From Succinatimonas hippei (GTDB taxonomy: Bacteria > Pseudomonadota > Gammaproteobacteria > Enterobacterales > Succinivibrionaceae): DNA of 18,243 nucleotides. The position numbers and the translations under genes were made by a program. Below the pieces are notes generated by a model. It was not told the DNA's origin and made no database searches. It was given only the letters and a program-made list of their open reading frames with translations. Positions 1 to 6,315 of the stretch are shown piece after piece (position 1 is the first letter of the stretch; the number at the start of each line of letters is the position of its first letter). The DNA lies in NCBI GenBank assembly GCA_004557545.1, contig SFGV01000037.1, forward strand, positions 1-18,243, in the 5' to 3' direction.

Positions 1-202
1 CCGGATTTAGGTTCAGAAACTCATGGATCATGTTCATGGTCAGGGTCTTGCCAAAGCGGCGGGGACGGGTAAAGAGCAGAACCTGACTGTCTGAGTAGAG
101 CACAGGACGCAGAAAACGGGTCTTGTCAACATAGTAGAAGTTGCCGTCAATGATAGTGCTGAACATGTCGCGCCCAACAGCCACCCGTTTTGTAGTCCGC
201 AT
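1..202 (-). CDS. AAA-ATPase-like / PD-(D/E)XK nuclease-family protein, N-terminal part only
   Basis: The window edge cuts this gene; 67 codons are visible from an ATG at 202-200. An AGGAAG Shine-Dalgarno lies about 5 bases upstream. The translation carries DGNFYYVDKTRFLRP and then TRPRRFGKTLTMNM. This pairing of 'YYVDKT' with the Walker A-like 'RPRRFGKT' is the hallmark of the AAA-ATPase-like family (PF09820), which usually also has a C-terminal PD-(D/E)XK nuclease-like domain (DUF1703). The C-terminal half, including any nuclease residues, is outside the window. Members are abundant and multicopy in gut anaerobes, and their biological role is not settled. A mobile or defence-related role has been suggested for some, but nothing here tests that. 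It is transcribed away from groL and separated from it by the groL terminator. Family call is fairly sure; function is unknown. Confidence 0.8.
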   Translation of the reverse strand, partial: MRTTKRVAVGRDMFSTIIDGNFYYVDKTRFLRPVLYSDSQVLLFTRPRRFGKTLTMNMIHEFLNLNP

Positions 203-258
203 ACTCACTTCCTGATTAAACCGCTGTATTGCCGCTACGAGGATCCATCTTATTGATA

Positions 259-287
259 ATCCTATGATAGAAACACTGATATCTCAA
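259..287 (-). promoter_or_regulatory. Putative sigma-70 promoter of the AAA-ATPase-like gene
   Basis: Reading the minus strand, TTGAGA (287-282) and TAGGAT (264-259) are separated by 17 bases, matching the consensus at 5/6 and 4/6 positions. The -10 element is about 57 bases upstream of the ATG at 202. The match is imperfect, and the region is AT-rich enough for chance hits. Confidence 0.4.
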
Positions 288-362
288 GCCTTGACAGTCA
301 CGGCATGGAGTTGCTCTACTTATCGACAGACTTCCTTTCTTAGGAACTGATGTTTTAATGTT

Positions 363-395
363 AAAAAAAATCCCCGGCGTTAAGAGCGCCGGGGA
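363..395 (-). terminator. groL intrinsic terminator, possibly bidirectional
   Basis: A 9-bp perfect stem (371-379 with 387-395, core CCCCGGCG/CGCCGGGG) closes a 7-base loop. On the minus strand it is followed by eight U residues (complement of 363-370). It lies about 54 bases past the groL stop. The plus strand also has a T-rich stretch after the stem (396-403), so it could stop transcription from both sides. Confidence 0.9.
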
Positions 396-400
396 TTATT

Positions 401-432
401 TTTCAGGTCTAAGACTTAATTTCAGGTCTTAG
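401..432. repeat. Short direct repeat and inverted repeat between groL and its terminator
   Basis: The 10-mer TTTCAGGTCT occurs at 401-410 and again at 420-429. In the same stretch CTAAGAC (409-415) is the reverse complement of GTCTTAG (426-432), giving a 7-bp stem with a 10-base loop. It lies between the groL stop and the main terminator, so in the groL mRNA it would form a first hairpin of the 3' end. Confidence 0.6.
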
Positions 433-448
433 TCCGATTTGGGCTTAA

Positions 449-2089
449 TTACATCATGCCGCCCATGCCGCCCATTCCGGCAGCAGCCGGGTTAGGAGCC
501 GGCTCGTCCTTCTTCGGGGCATCGGCAATCATGCACTCAGTGGTGATCATGAGGCCGGCGATTGAGGCTGCGTACTCAAGAGCTGAACGGGTAACCTTGG
601 TAGGATCCAGAATACCCATCTCAAGCATGTCACCGTACTCACCGGTAGCGGCGTTGTAGCCGAAGTTCTTCTTGCCCTCGCGTACCTTGTTGGCGACAAC
701 TGATGACTCAGCGCCGGCGTTGGCGACGATCTGACGCAGAGGAGCTTCCATAGCGGTCAGGGCAACCTTGATACCGGTGTTCTGATCCTGGTTCTCACCC
801 TTGAGGTCGGCAAGCTTGGCGGCAACGTGAAGCAGAGCGACTCCACCACCAGGAACCACGCCCTCTTCAACAGCGGCACGGGTAGCGTGCATGGCGTCCT
901 CAACACGGGCCTTCTTCTCTTTCATGGCAACTTCGGTAGCGGCGCCCACCTTGATGACGGCAACACCGCCGGCGAGCTTGGCAACACGCTCCTGAAGCTT
1001 CTCACGATCGTAGTCGGAGGTTGACTCTTCGATCTGCTTGCGGATCTGCTCAACACGATCCTTGATGGCGTCCTTGTCGCCATTGCCCTTGACGATGGTG
1101 GTGTCATCCTTGGTGATGACAACCTTCTTGGCCTCGCCGAGGTCATCGAGAGTAGCCTTGTCGAGTTCCATGCCGAGCTCTGAGGAGATCACGGTACCGC
1201 CGGTCAGAATGGCGATATCCTGCAACATGGCCTTGCGGCGATCGCCAAAGCCAGGAGCCTTGACGGCGGCAACCTTTACGATGCCACGCATGTTGTTGAC
1301 AACCAGAGTAGCCAGAGCCTCAGACTCAACGTCCTCAGCGATGATGAGCAGGCTCTTGCCACCCTTGGCAACGCCCTCGAGGATCGGGAGAATGTCGCGG
1401 ATGTTGGAGATCTTCTTGTCGCAAAGGAGGATGTACGGGCTGTCGAGCTCAACGGTGCTGGTATCAGCCTTGTTGACGAAGTACGGTGAGAGGTAGCCGC
1501 GGTCGAACTGCATGCCTTCGACTACATCGAGCTGATCCTCAAGTCCCTGGCCGTCTTCAATGGTGATCACGCCATCGTGACCAACCTTCTCCATGGCCTC
1601 GGCAATCAGGTTGCCTACGGTGGCGTCGGAGTTGGCGGAAATGGTGCCTACCTGAGCGATTGACTTCTGATCATCACACTTGGTGGACATCTTCTTGAGC
1701 TCATCCGTAGCGGCTGAAACAGCCTTGTCGATGCCGCGTTTGAGATCCATAGGATTCATACCGGCGGCGACAGCCTTGAGGCCTTCGTTGACGATGGCCT
1801 GAGCCAGAACGGTAGCGGTAGTGGTGCCGTCACCTGCGACATCATTGGCCTTTGAGGCGACTTCCTTGACCATCTGGGCGCCCATGTTCTGGAACTTGCC
1901 CTCAAGCTCTACTTCCTTGGCAACGGTCACGCCATCCTTGGTGATGAGAGGGGCGCCATAGGATCTGTCCAGAACCACGTTGCGGCCCTTGGGTCCTAAG
2001 GTTACCTTGACGGCGTTGGCGAGGATGTTTACACCCTCAAGCATCTGGGAACGGGCTTCGTTTCCGAAAAATACCTGTTTTGCTGACAT
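449..2089 (-). CDS. groL: Chaperonin GroEL (Hsp60)
   Basis: This is the 546-residue subunit of the cytoplasmic tetradecameric chaperonin, which folds non-native proteins in an ATP-driven cycle with GroES. Family landmarks are intact: the N-terminal nucleotide-site segment LGPKGRNVVL (31-40), Asp52 in ITKDGVTVAKE, GDGTTTA with Asp87, the VEDAMHATRAAVEEG and PGGGVALL segments, and the C-terminal GGMGGMM tail that lines the cavity floor. Length and Asp numbering match E. coli GroEL. The ATG start is supported by an AGGAAG about 9 bases upstream. It follows groS by 43 bases and shares its heat-shock promoter. A strong hairpin terminator lies downstream. The sequence is typical of gammaproteobacteria and shows no sign of truncation or duplication. 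Confidence 0.99.
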   Translation of the reverse strand: MSAKQVFFGNEARSQMLEGVNILANAVKVTLGPKGRNVVLDRSYGAPLITKDGVTVAKEVELEGKFQNMGAQMVKEVASKANDVAGDGTTTATVLAQAIVNEGLKAVAAGMNPMDLKRGIDKAVSAATDELKKMSTKCDDQKSIAQVGTISANSDATVGNLIAEAMEKVGHDGVITIEDGQGLEDQLDVVEGMQFDRGYLSPYFVNKADTSTVELDSPYILLCDKKISNIRDILPILEGVAKGGKSLLIIAEDVESEALATLVVNNMRGIVKVAAVKAPGFGDRRKAMLQDIAILTGGTVISSELGMELDKATLDDLGEAKKVVITKDDTTIVKGNGDKDAIKDRVEQIRKQIEESTSDYDREKLQERVAKLAGGVAVIKVGAATEVAMKEKKARVEDAMHATRAAVEEGVVPGGGVALLHVAAKLADLKGENQDQNTGIKVALTAMEAPLRQIVANAGAESSVVANKVREGKKNFGYNAATGEYGDMLEMGILDPTKVTRSALEYAASIAGLMITTECMIADAPKKDEPAPNPAAAGMGGMGGMM

Positions 2090-2132
2090 GTTTTAATTCT
2101 TCCTAGGTTAAATAAATCTTTGCAAAAATCAG

Positions 2133-2423
2133 TTAGTCTTTGACAATTGCCATGATGTCGCTCTCGGAGAGGATGAGCACATCCTCGCCATCAAGACGCT
2201 CTTTCTTTGAGGCGTATCCCTCGTTGTAGACCACGGTATCGCCGACCTTGACTGCCATCTTGGCGGTCTGGCCATTGTCCAGCAGACGACCTTCACCAAC
2301 GGCAATCACCTTGCCGCGGGTGGATTTCTCAGCCTGGGAGCCCAGCAGAATACCGCCCTCAGACTTTTTCTCTTCCTCAAAAGGCTTGACAATAACGCGA
2401 TCGTACAAAGGAACTAATTTCAT
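2133..2423 (-). CDS. groS: Co-chaperonin GroES (Hsp10)
   Basis: At 96 residues it has the standard length of the GroES subunit, seven of which cap the GroEL ring. Visible landmarks are the N-terminal PLYDRVIVKPFEEE strand and a mobile loop around residues 17-33 (KKSEGGILLG) that docks on GroEL apical domains. The core segment GKVIAVGEGR and the C-terminal strand ending SDIMAIVKD are also present. The ATG is preceded by a GGGG about 5 bases upstream. It is the first gene of the groS-groL operon, with an excellent sigma-32 promoter about 100 bases upstream at 2526-2551. I see no CIRCE element, so control looks like the enterobacterial heat-shock sigma factor type and not HrcA. Identification is secure. 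Confidence 0.99.
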   Translation of the reverse strand: MKLVPLYDRVIVKPFEEEKKSEGGILLGSQAEKSTRGKVIAVGEGRLLDNGQTAKMAVKVGDTVVYNEGYASKKERLDGEDVLILSESDIMAIVKD

Positions 2424-2462
2424 GTTGACCCCGATAACTAAACCAAAATCTTAAATTCTCAA

Positions 2463-2505
2463 CGGACGGACAAAGACCCCGCCCCCGGTCCGCGCCATCA
2501 GGCGC
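2463..2505 (-). other. groS 5' leader with possible small hairpins
   Basis: If transcription starts just past the sigma-32 -10 element, the groS leader is roughly 95 bases. It holds a 5-bp GC stem with a four-base loop (2492-2505, GCGCC/GGCGC) and a second possible pairing of GTCCG/CGGAC (2488-2492 with 2467-2471). It is very GC-rich against an AT-rich surrounding. I could not find a segment that would clearly mask the ribosome binding site, so a thermosensor role is not supported. Confidence 0.3.
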
Positions 2506-2525
2506 CTTTTTCAACACTCAATTAA

Positions 2526-2551
2526 ATGGGGACGGTTTAAAGCGTTTCAAG
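2526..2551 (-). promoter_or_regulatory. Sigma-32 (RpoH) heat-shock promoter of groS-groL
   Basis: On the minus strand the -35 element CTTGAAA (2551-2545) and the -10 element CCCCAT (2531-2526, continuing TTAA) are separated by 13 bases. This matches the known RpoH consensus (CTTGAAA, a 13-15 base spacer, CCCCAT) at every core position and closely resembles the E. coli groE promoter. It lies about 103 bases upstream of the groS ATG. A second CTTGAAA occurs at 2565-2559 but has no -10 at the right distance. Confidence 0.9.
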
Positions 2552-2819
2552 GAGCTTTTTTCAAGTTTTTTAAAAATAATACTAACTTGATGACTTAGCA
2601 TGCTTTATTTAACGATCTAAAGTGGATTAACCGCGGATGACAGATGTAAGCTGGACAAATTAAGACGCAGGAGGCTCCAAGATCCCAAGCCAGATGGGTT
2701 GATTGAAATATTCAGGACTTTCAGGCTGCAAAATGTTTTCAGGATCCCGCAGTATCAGCGATCGGCGTATGTTTTTGCTTTTTTGACTTGTGGCAACGCT
2801 GGTTGTATTTGAGACTTAA
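2552..2819. other. Intergenic stretch with no recognisable gene
   Basis: This is the upstream part of the 442-base gap between groS and the exporter gene (2424-2865). Apart from the heat-shock promoter and leader at one end and the inverted repeat at the other, I see no coding region with a start codon and ribosome binding site. There is also no tRNA-like or riboswitch-like fold that I can recognise. A stop-free stretch at 2621-2812 on the plus strand has no start codon and is treated as noncoding. Confidence 0.6.
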
Positions 2820-2852
2820 GGTTCATGAATATGCGCTGCGTATTCATGAACC
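2820..2852. repeat. Perfect 12-bp inverted repeat just past the exporter gene
   Basis: GGTTCATGAATA (2820-2831) is followed after 9 bases by its exact reverse complement (2841-2852). Each arm contains the 8-bp palindrome TTCATGAA. It begins about 13 bases beyond the stop of the minus-strand exporter gene, so it could form the 3' hairpin of that mRNA. No U-run follows on either strand, so it is not a standard intrinsic terminator. An operator site is an alternative. Confidence 0.75.
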
Positions 2853-2865
2853 AAAAGCGCGGAGG

Positions 2866-3852
2866 TCAGCCTTTTGAGCTCTGTCCTGTGCCCTGCTCTG
2901 CAACCTGCACACTTGCCTTCTTTTTCTCTTTTTTAATCACGCTGCGCGAATCGGTTCTCGAGGCGGTTTTTGATCGCATCGTAAGCACCATGCCGCTTAA
3001 GATGATTGCGCCGCCTAAGATCTGCGCCGGAAGCAGACGCTCATTTAAGAACAGATAGCCCATCAGGGCTCCTGCCACAGGGATTATGTAGACAAACACC
3101 CCGGTCTTGCTCGCGCCCACTCTCTGCACCCCCCAGTTCCAGCCCACAAATGAGGCTATCCCGGAGCCCAGCACCATGTAGGCCATCGCGAACAGCCCGT
3201 CAAAGCCCAGATCATCACACCTTAAATCGCCGACCGCCGCCGCAGTGGTAAGACACATCGCAGAGCCTATAAACCCAGACCAGGCGGTGGCGCAGAGGCT
3301 TCCCACCCTCGATGGCAGATACCAGCTTATAACCGTGTAGACCGACCACATGGACTCGGCGAAGAGCACTATGACATCACCCTTGTTGATATCAAGTGAC
3401 AATAGCGCGTCAAGTGATCCTCTCACCACGATGCAGATGGCTCCGACACAGGAAATCGCTATGCCCGTCCAGCCCTTAAGGCTCAGTCTCTCGCCTATTA
3501 CTAAAAAGGCCAGCACGCTGGTCACGGTAGGCCCGATACTTTCTATAAGCGCGGTGTTTGAGGCTGTGGTGTAGTTCAGTCCCACCATGAGCACGGTGTT
3601 GTGCAGGTAAACGCCGGTAAGCCCCATCAGAAAGATCACAAACCAGGCGCGTCTGCCTTGCGGCATAAGCTCATGTCTGCCGCGGCTGGTTAACAGCAGG
3701 AACGCGAAAATAACCAGTGCCATGAGCAGGAAGCGTGTGCCGGTGAGCGCCAGCGGCGGCATCTTTGATACCAGGACCTTGCCGCAGGCAGGAGTGCCGC
3801 CCCATAGCACGCAGGTTAAGGCGAGCACGAAATACGCTTTTGCTTTATCCAT
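2866..3852 (-). CDS. EamA-family (drug/metabolite superfamily) inner-membrane transporter
   Basis: This 328-residue protein has the two-repeat architecture of EamA exporters, about ten hydrophobic segments in total. Repeat one starts at the N-terminus (LTCVLWGGTPACGKVLVS, then LALTGTRFLLMALVIF) and runs to the PTVTSVLAFLVIGERLSLKGWTG segment. Repeat two starts near SMWSVYTVISWYLPSR and ends with VAGALMGYLFLNERLLPAQILGGAIILSGM. The paired 'ER L' motifs near the ends of both repeats are characteristic. A charged tail of about 35 residues, rich in Lys and Ser, follows the last membrane segment. The substrate cannot be told from sequence; relatives export amino acids, metabolites or drugs. The ATG lies 18 bases after fxsA and the ribosome site is weak, so it is probably cotranscribed with fxsA. 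It fills the place that the transporter gene yjeH has beside fxsA and groSL in E. coli, but belongs to a different family. Confidence 0.9.
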   Translation of the reverse strand: MDKAKAYFVLALTCVLWGGTPACGKVLVSKMPPLALTGTRFLLMALVIFAFLLLTSRGRHELMPQGRRAWFVIFLMGLTGVYLHNTVLMVGLNYTTASNTALIESIGPTVTSVLAFLVIGERLSLKGWTGIAISCVGAICIVVRGSLDALLSLDINKGDVIVLFAESMWSVYTVISWYLPSRVGSLCATAWSGFIGSAMCLTTAAAVGDLRCDDLGFDGLFAMAYMVLGSGIASFVGWNWGVQRVGASKTGVFVYIIPVAGALMGYLFLNERLLPAQILGGAIILSGMVLTMRSKTASRTDSRSVIKKEKKKASVQVAEQGTGQSSKG

Positions 3853-3870
3853 AAGCCATCCCGGAGGCCG

Positions 3871-4341
3871 TCAGTTCCTGTCGGAACCCTTGGGATCTCC
3901 GTCCTTGCCGTCATCTGAGTGCTCTTCATGGATCTCGGTGTACTCGGCATCAATGATCCTGCCATTATCACGAGTATGACCGCTCTGGCCATAAAACCAG
4001 AAAGTCTTTCCGTGGTTAACCGCGTCAGTGATCCTGCGCTCAAGAAAATGCTGAACCGCCGGGATCAGTAGTAAAAGCCCTATGGCGTCTGAGACAAATC
4101 CCGGAATCAGCATGAAGAACCCCGCAAGCGGGATCCAGAGAATATGCAATGAAGGTCTGGGGTTATCCTGCATTTCGATAAAAGCGGCGCGGAAGCGGGC
4201 TTTGACCAGCGCTACTCCCAGCAGCATGAACACAAAAAGCGCCGTTACCGTATAAAGCGCGCCTATATGCAAGCCAACCTCAATGATCACTACAAGCTCG
4301 ACCACGAACAGGATAAAAAGAGCCAGAATTAGCTGACGCAT
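3871..4341 (-). CDS. fxsA: FxsA family inner-membrane protein
   Basis: The 156-residue product matches the FxsA family (E. coli FxsA is about 158 residues), known for suppressing phage T7 exclusion by F plasmid when overproduced; its normal role is unclear. Membrane segments are visible near residues 3-22 (LILALFILFVVELVVIIEVG), 31-46 (TVTALFVFMLLGVALV) and 70-96. The last contains the family's conserved GFFMLIPGFVSDAIGLLLLIP block. The C-terminal 50 residues are charged and probably cytoplasmic, ending in an acidic stretch. The gene starts 123 bases from the divergent dsbD and is followed closely by the exporter gene. Its position beside groSL and dsbD agrees with the E. coli gene order. The ribosome site is poor (AGG directly before ATG). 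Confidence 0.9.
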   Translation of the reverse strand: MRQLILALFILFVVELVVIIEVGLHIGALYTVTALFVFMLLGVALVKARFRAAFIEMQDNPRPSLHILWIPLAGFFMLIPGFVSDAIGLLLLIPAVQHFLERRITDAVNHGKTFWFYGQSGHTRDNGRIIDAEYTEIHEEHSDDGKDGDPKGSDRN

Positions 4342-4382
4342 ACCTGCAAACCCCCAGTCCTAAAAACAGAGCTTTTCATTAA

Positions 4383-4401
4383 GATGGCCCGTTGGGCTAT
4401 C
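4383..4401. promoter_or_regulatory. Inverted repeat in the fxsA-dsbD divergent promoter region
   Basis: GATGGCCC (4383-4390) and GGGCTATC (4394-4401) can pair over 8 bp with one G-T mismatch around a three-base centre. It is the only dyad I see in the 123-base divergent region, and a TATGAT at 4439-4444 could be a dsbD -10 element. Operator function is a guess. Confidence 0.35.
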
Positions 4402-4464
4402 ATAAGAGCCTGACACTAACCATCCAATGCCACCTGCCTATGATACAGGGACAAAGCCCAAGTT

Positions 4465-6210
4465 ATGACAAAGTACCTGAGACATTTTATTTCACTGTTT
4501 TTGCTCACCATAATGATCTGTCCTGGTGTAAGCCAGTCAAGGGCCGATGACAGTCCCGATCCTTTGTTTGATCTTGGTGAGGACGCCTCGCTTGAGCAGG
4601 TACAGAGTCCTTTCTCGTCCTCGCTCGTCTTTGATGAGAAAAAATCAGAGCTGACGCTTTTTGTAAAGGTAAAGCAGGGCGCCTATGTCTACCGCGATTC
4701 CCTTGCATCAAATTCAAAAAACGCGTCAATCACCCTGCTTTCAGCGCCTGAGGGCAAAGCCCACAAAGGTCCTGATGGTAAGGAGCGCATGGTAATTGAT
4801 ACGGACTTTGAGGCGCGGTACGCGATATCCGGCATTGGAAGGGACGCGCTTGCCAGATTGAGCTTCCAGGGCTGCGACGCCGCCGGGATCTGCTACCCTC
4901 CGGAAGAAAAGACCATGAGGATCCCTTATTCAGAAACCGGATCTCAGGATCAGAGCGCCGCATCTGAAAACGTGAAGGCGCTTGAAAGCCAGATGCGCTC
5001 AGAGAGCACCCAAAGTTCCATAAGCTCACTGCCGCTTACACTTATCATCATGCTCATAACCGGAATGGGGCTTGACCTTACGCCATGCGTGCTGCCCCTG
5101 CTCGGGGTGTTCTCTGCCATGATCATGGGAAGCGGTCGCAGAAGCGTTAAGAGCGCGGTGATCTTAAACCTCTCATATCTCACGGGGCTTGTTGCGACAT
5201 ACACGGTTTTGGGCTGGATCTTCGCAAATGCGGGTATGCAGGCAAGGGCGATTTTCTCATCTCCTGCCGTAGTGATCAGCATGGCCGCGCTTTTTCTTGT
5301 GTTCGCGGCTGACTGCGCGGGATTTATCTCAATTAAAATCCCCGCGCTTTTTAACGCGAGGATCCAAAAGACCCTTTCATCCGGGCGCCGCGGCTGTATG
5401 TGGTCATCGCTTGTATTCGGAGCGCTTTCAGGCCTGCTTACCACCCCCTGCACCAGCGCCCCGCTTGCCGCGGCGCTGTTATATGTCGCAAAAGACGGTG
5501 ATGTGCTGCGCGGCACGCTGATGTTTATGGCCGTGGGGCTTGGCATGGGACTGCCGCTTGTAATAGCGGGGATCTTCGGGGCAAGAGTACTGCCAAAGCC
5601 CGGCGCATATTCAGCCTATGTAAAAAAGCTTATAGCCCTGCCTCTGTGCTTTGCCGCGATGCTTATGGTACTGCCGCTTACCGGCTGGAACCGCTATTTT
5701 GAGGCCATAGGTGGAGCGCTGATGATGCTCTATTTTGCCTATGTCACGATGGACGCACTTCATGTACCGCAAAGATCCCACAGGATCCTGGTTTCAGCGC
5801 TATACGCGCTGTGCACGCTCTTTACCGTTTACACCGCAAGCGCGCCTGAAGGCGATCTTGATTTTATTAAGGTAAGCTCGGTAAGTGAGCTTGACGCTCT
5901 TGCTAAAGGCTCACCATTATTTGTAACCTTCGGCGCCTCATGGTGTGAGAATTGCCACGCCATGGACGAGGATGTCTACTCAAAGGATGAATTTACAAGG
6001 TTCCTTTCAGAAAAAGGAATTAAGGGCGTGAGGATAGATTTAAGTGATCCCAAATCCGAATTCTCAAAGGAGATGGCGCGGCGTTTTGAGATAAAGGGTG
6101 TACCCGCGGCGGTGGTGATGGACGATGGCAGGATCTCGCCTCTGCTCTCAGGCTATCAGCGCTCTGCCAGGATTTACAAATTCATTGAAGGGCACTTTAA
6201 GCAGCCTTAG
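4465..6210 (+). CDS. dsbD: Thiol:disulfide interchange protein DsbD
   Basis: DsbD moves electrons from cytoplasmic thioredoxin across the inner membrane to periplasmic DsbC, DsbG and CcmG-type partners. The 581 residues follow the expected order. A signal peptide (about 1-27) precedes the periplasmic alpha domain, with Cys137 and Cys143 in GCDAAGICYPPE. The membrane domain of about eight segments (190-450) has Cys208 in LTPCVLPLLG and Cys329 in TTPCTSAPLA. The C-terminal thioredoxin-fold gamma domain has Cys494 and Cys497 in ASWCENCHAM. All three redox cysteine pairs are present, so it should be active. Length is close to E. coli DsbD (565 residues). It is the only complete plus-strand gene here, divergent from fxsA. 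The Shine-Dalgarno before the ATG is weak (CAGGG about 14 bases upstream), so the exact start is less certain than the identity. Confidence 0.97.
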   Translation: MTKYLRHFISLFLLTIMICPGVSQSRADDSPDPLFDLGEDASLEQVQSPFSSSLVFDEKKSELTLFVKVKQGAYVYRDSLASNSKNASITLLSAPEGKAHKGPDGKERMVIDTDFEARYAISGIGRDALARLSFQGCDAAGICYPPEEKTMRIPYSETGSQDQSAASENVKALESQMRSESTQSSISSLPLTLIIMLITGMGLDLTPCVLPLLGVFSAMIMGSGRRSVKSAVILNLSYLTGLVATYTVLGWIFANAGMQARAIFSSPAVVISMAALFLVFAADCAGFISIKIPALFNARIQKTLSSGRRGCMWSSLVFGALSGLLTTPCTSAPLAAALLYVAKDGDVLRGTLMFMAVGLGMGLPLVIAGIFGARVLPKPGAYSAYVKKLIALPLCFAAMLMVLPLTGWNRYFEAIGGALMMLYFAYVTMDALHVPQRSHRILVSALYALCTLFTVYTASAPEGDLDFIKVSSVSELDALAKGSPLFVTFGASWCENCHAMDEDVYSKDEFTRFLSEKGIKGVRIDLSDPKSEFSKEMARRFEIKGVPAAVVMDDGRISPLLSGYQRSARIYKFIEGHFKQP

Positions 6211-6230
6211 CTGCCGTCTGGCTACAAGAA

Positions 6231-6266
6231 GGCGGCTCTTATTTCTGAAAATAAGCTGACGCCGCC
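6231..6266 (+). terminator. Hairpin after dsbD
   Basis: An inner perfect 7-bp stem (CTTATTT 6238-6244 with AAATAAG 6249-6255, four-base loop) sits inside an outer GGCGGC/GCCGCC stem (6231-6236 with 6261-6266) with an asymmetric internal loop. It starts 21 bases after the dsbD stop. No T-run follows directly, so it may be an RNA-stabilising hairpin or part of the convergent terminator region. Confidence 0.5.
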
Positions 6267-6285
6267 TCTATGTCATCTGATTTAT

Positions 6286-6313
6286 GCCTGTGAAAGCAGG
6301 CTCTGTCGTTTTT
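6286..6313 (+). terminator. Second hairpin in the dsbD/glycosyltransferase convergent region
   Basis: GCCTG (6286-6290) pairs with CAGGC (6297-6301) around a six-base loop. A T-rich run (6309-6313) follows after seven bases, a loose intrinsic-terminator pattern on the plus strand. It abuts the stop of the convergent glycosyltransferase gene at 6316. Confidence 0.45.
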
Positions 6314-6315
6314 CC

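Noticed and set aside
1038..1496. 152-codon open frame antisense to groL
   Set aside because: It lies wholly inside a fully conserved groL, has low-complexity Ser/Met/Arg-rich composition and no ribosome site; it is a by-product of groL codon usage.
2424..2525. RNA thermosensor in the groS leader
   Set aside because: The leader is GC-rich and can fold locally, but I find no segment pairing with the ribosome binding site, so there is no direct support.
2621..2812. 63-codon stop-free plus-strand stretch in the gap upstream of groS, as a possible transposase remnant
   Set aside because: It has no start codon or ribosome site, and I could not tie the translation to any transposase family. A BLASTX search would decide.
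4950..5546. 198-codon open frame antisense to dsbD
   Set aside because: It covers the conserved membrane domain of dsbD on the other strand, and its product resembles no family I know.
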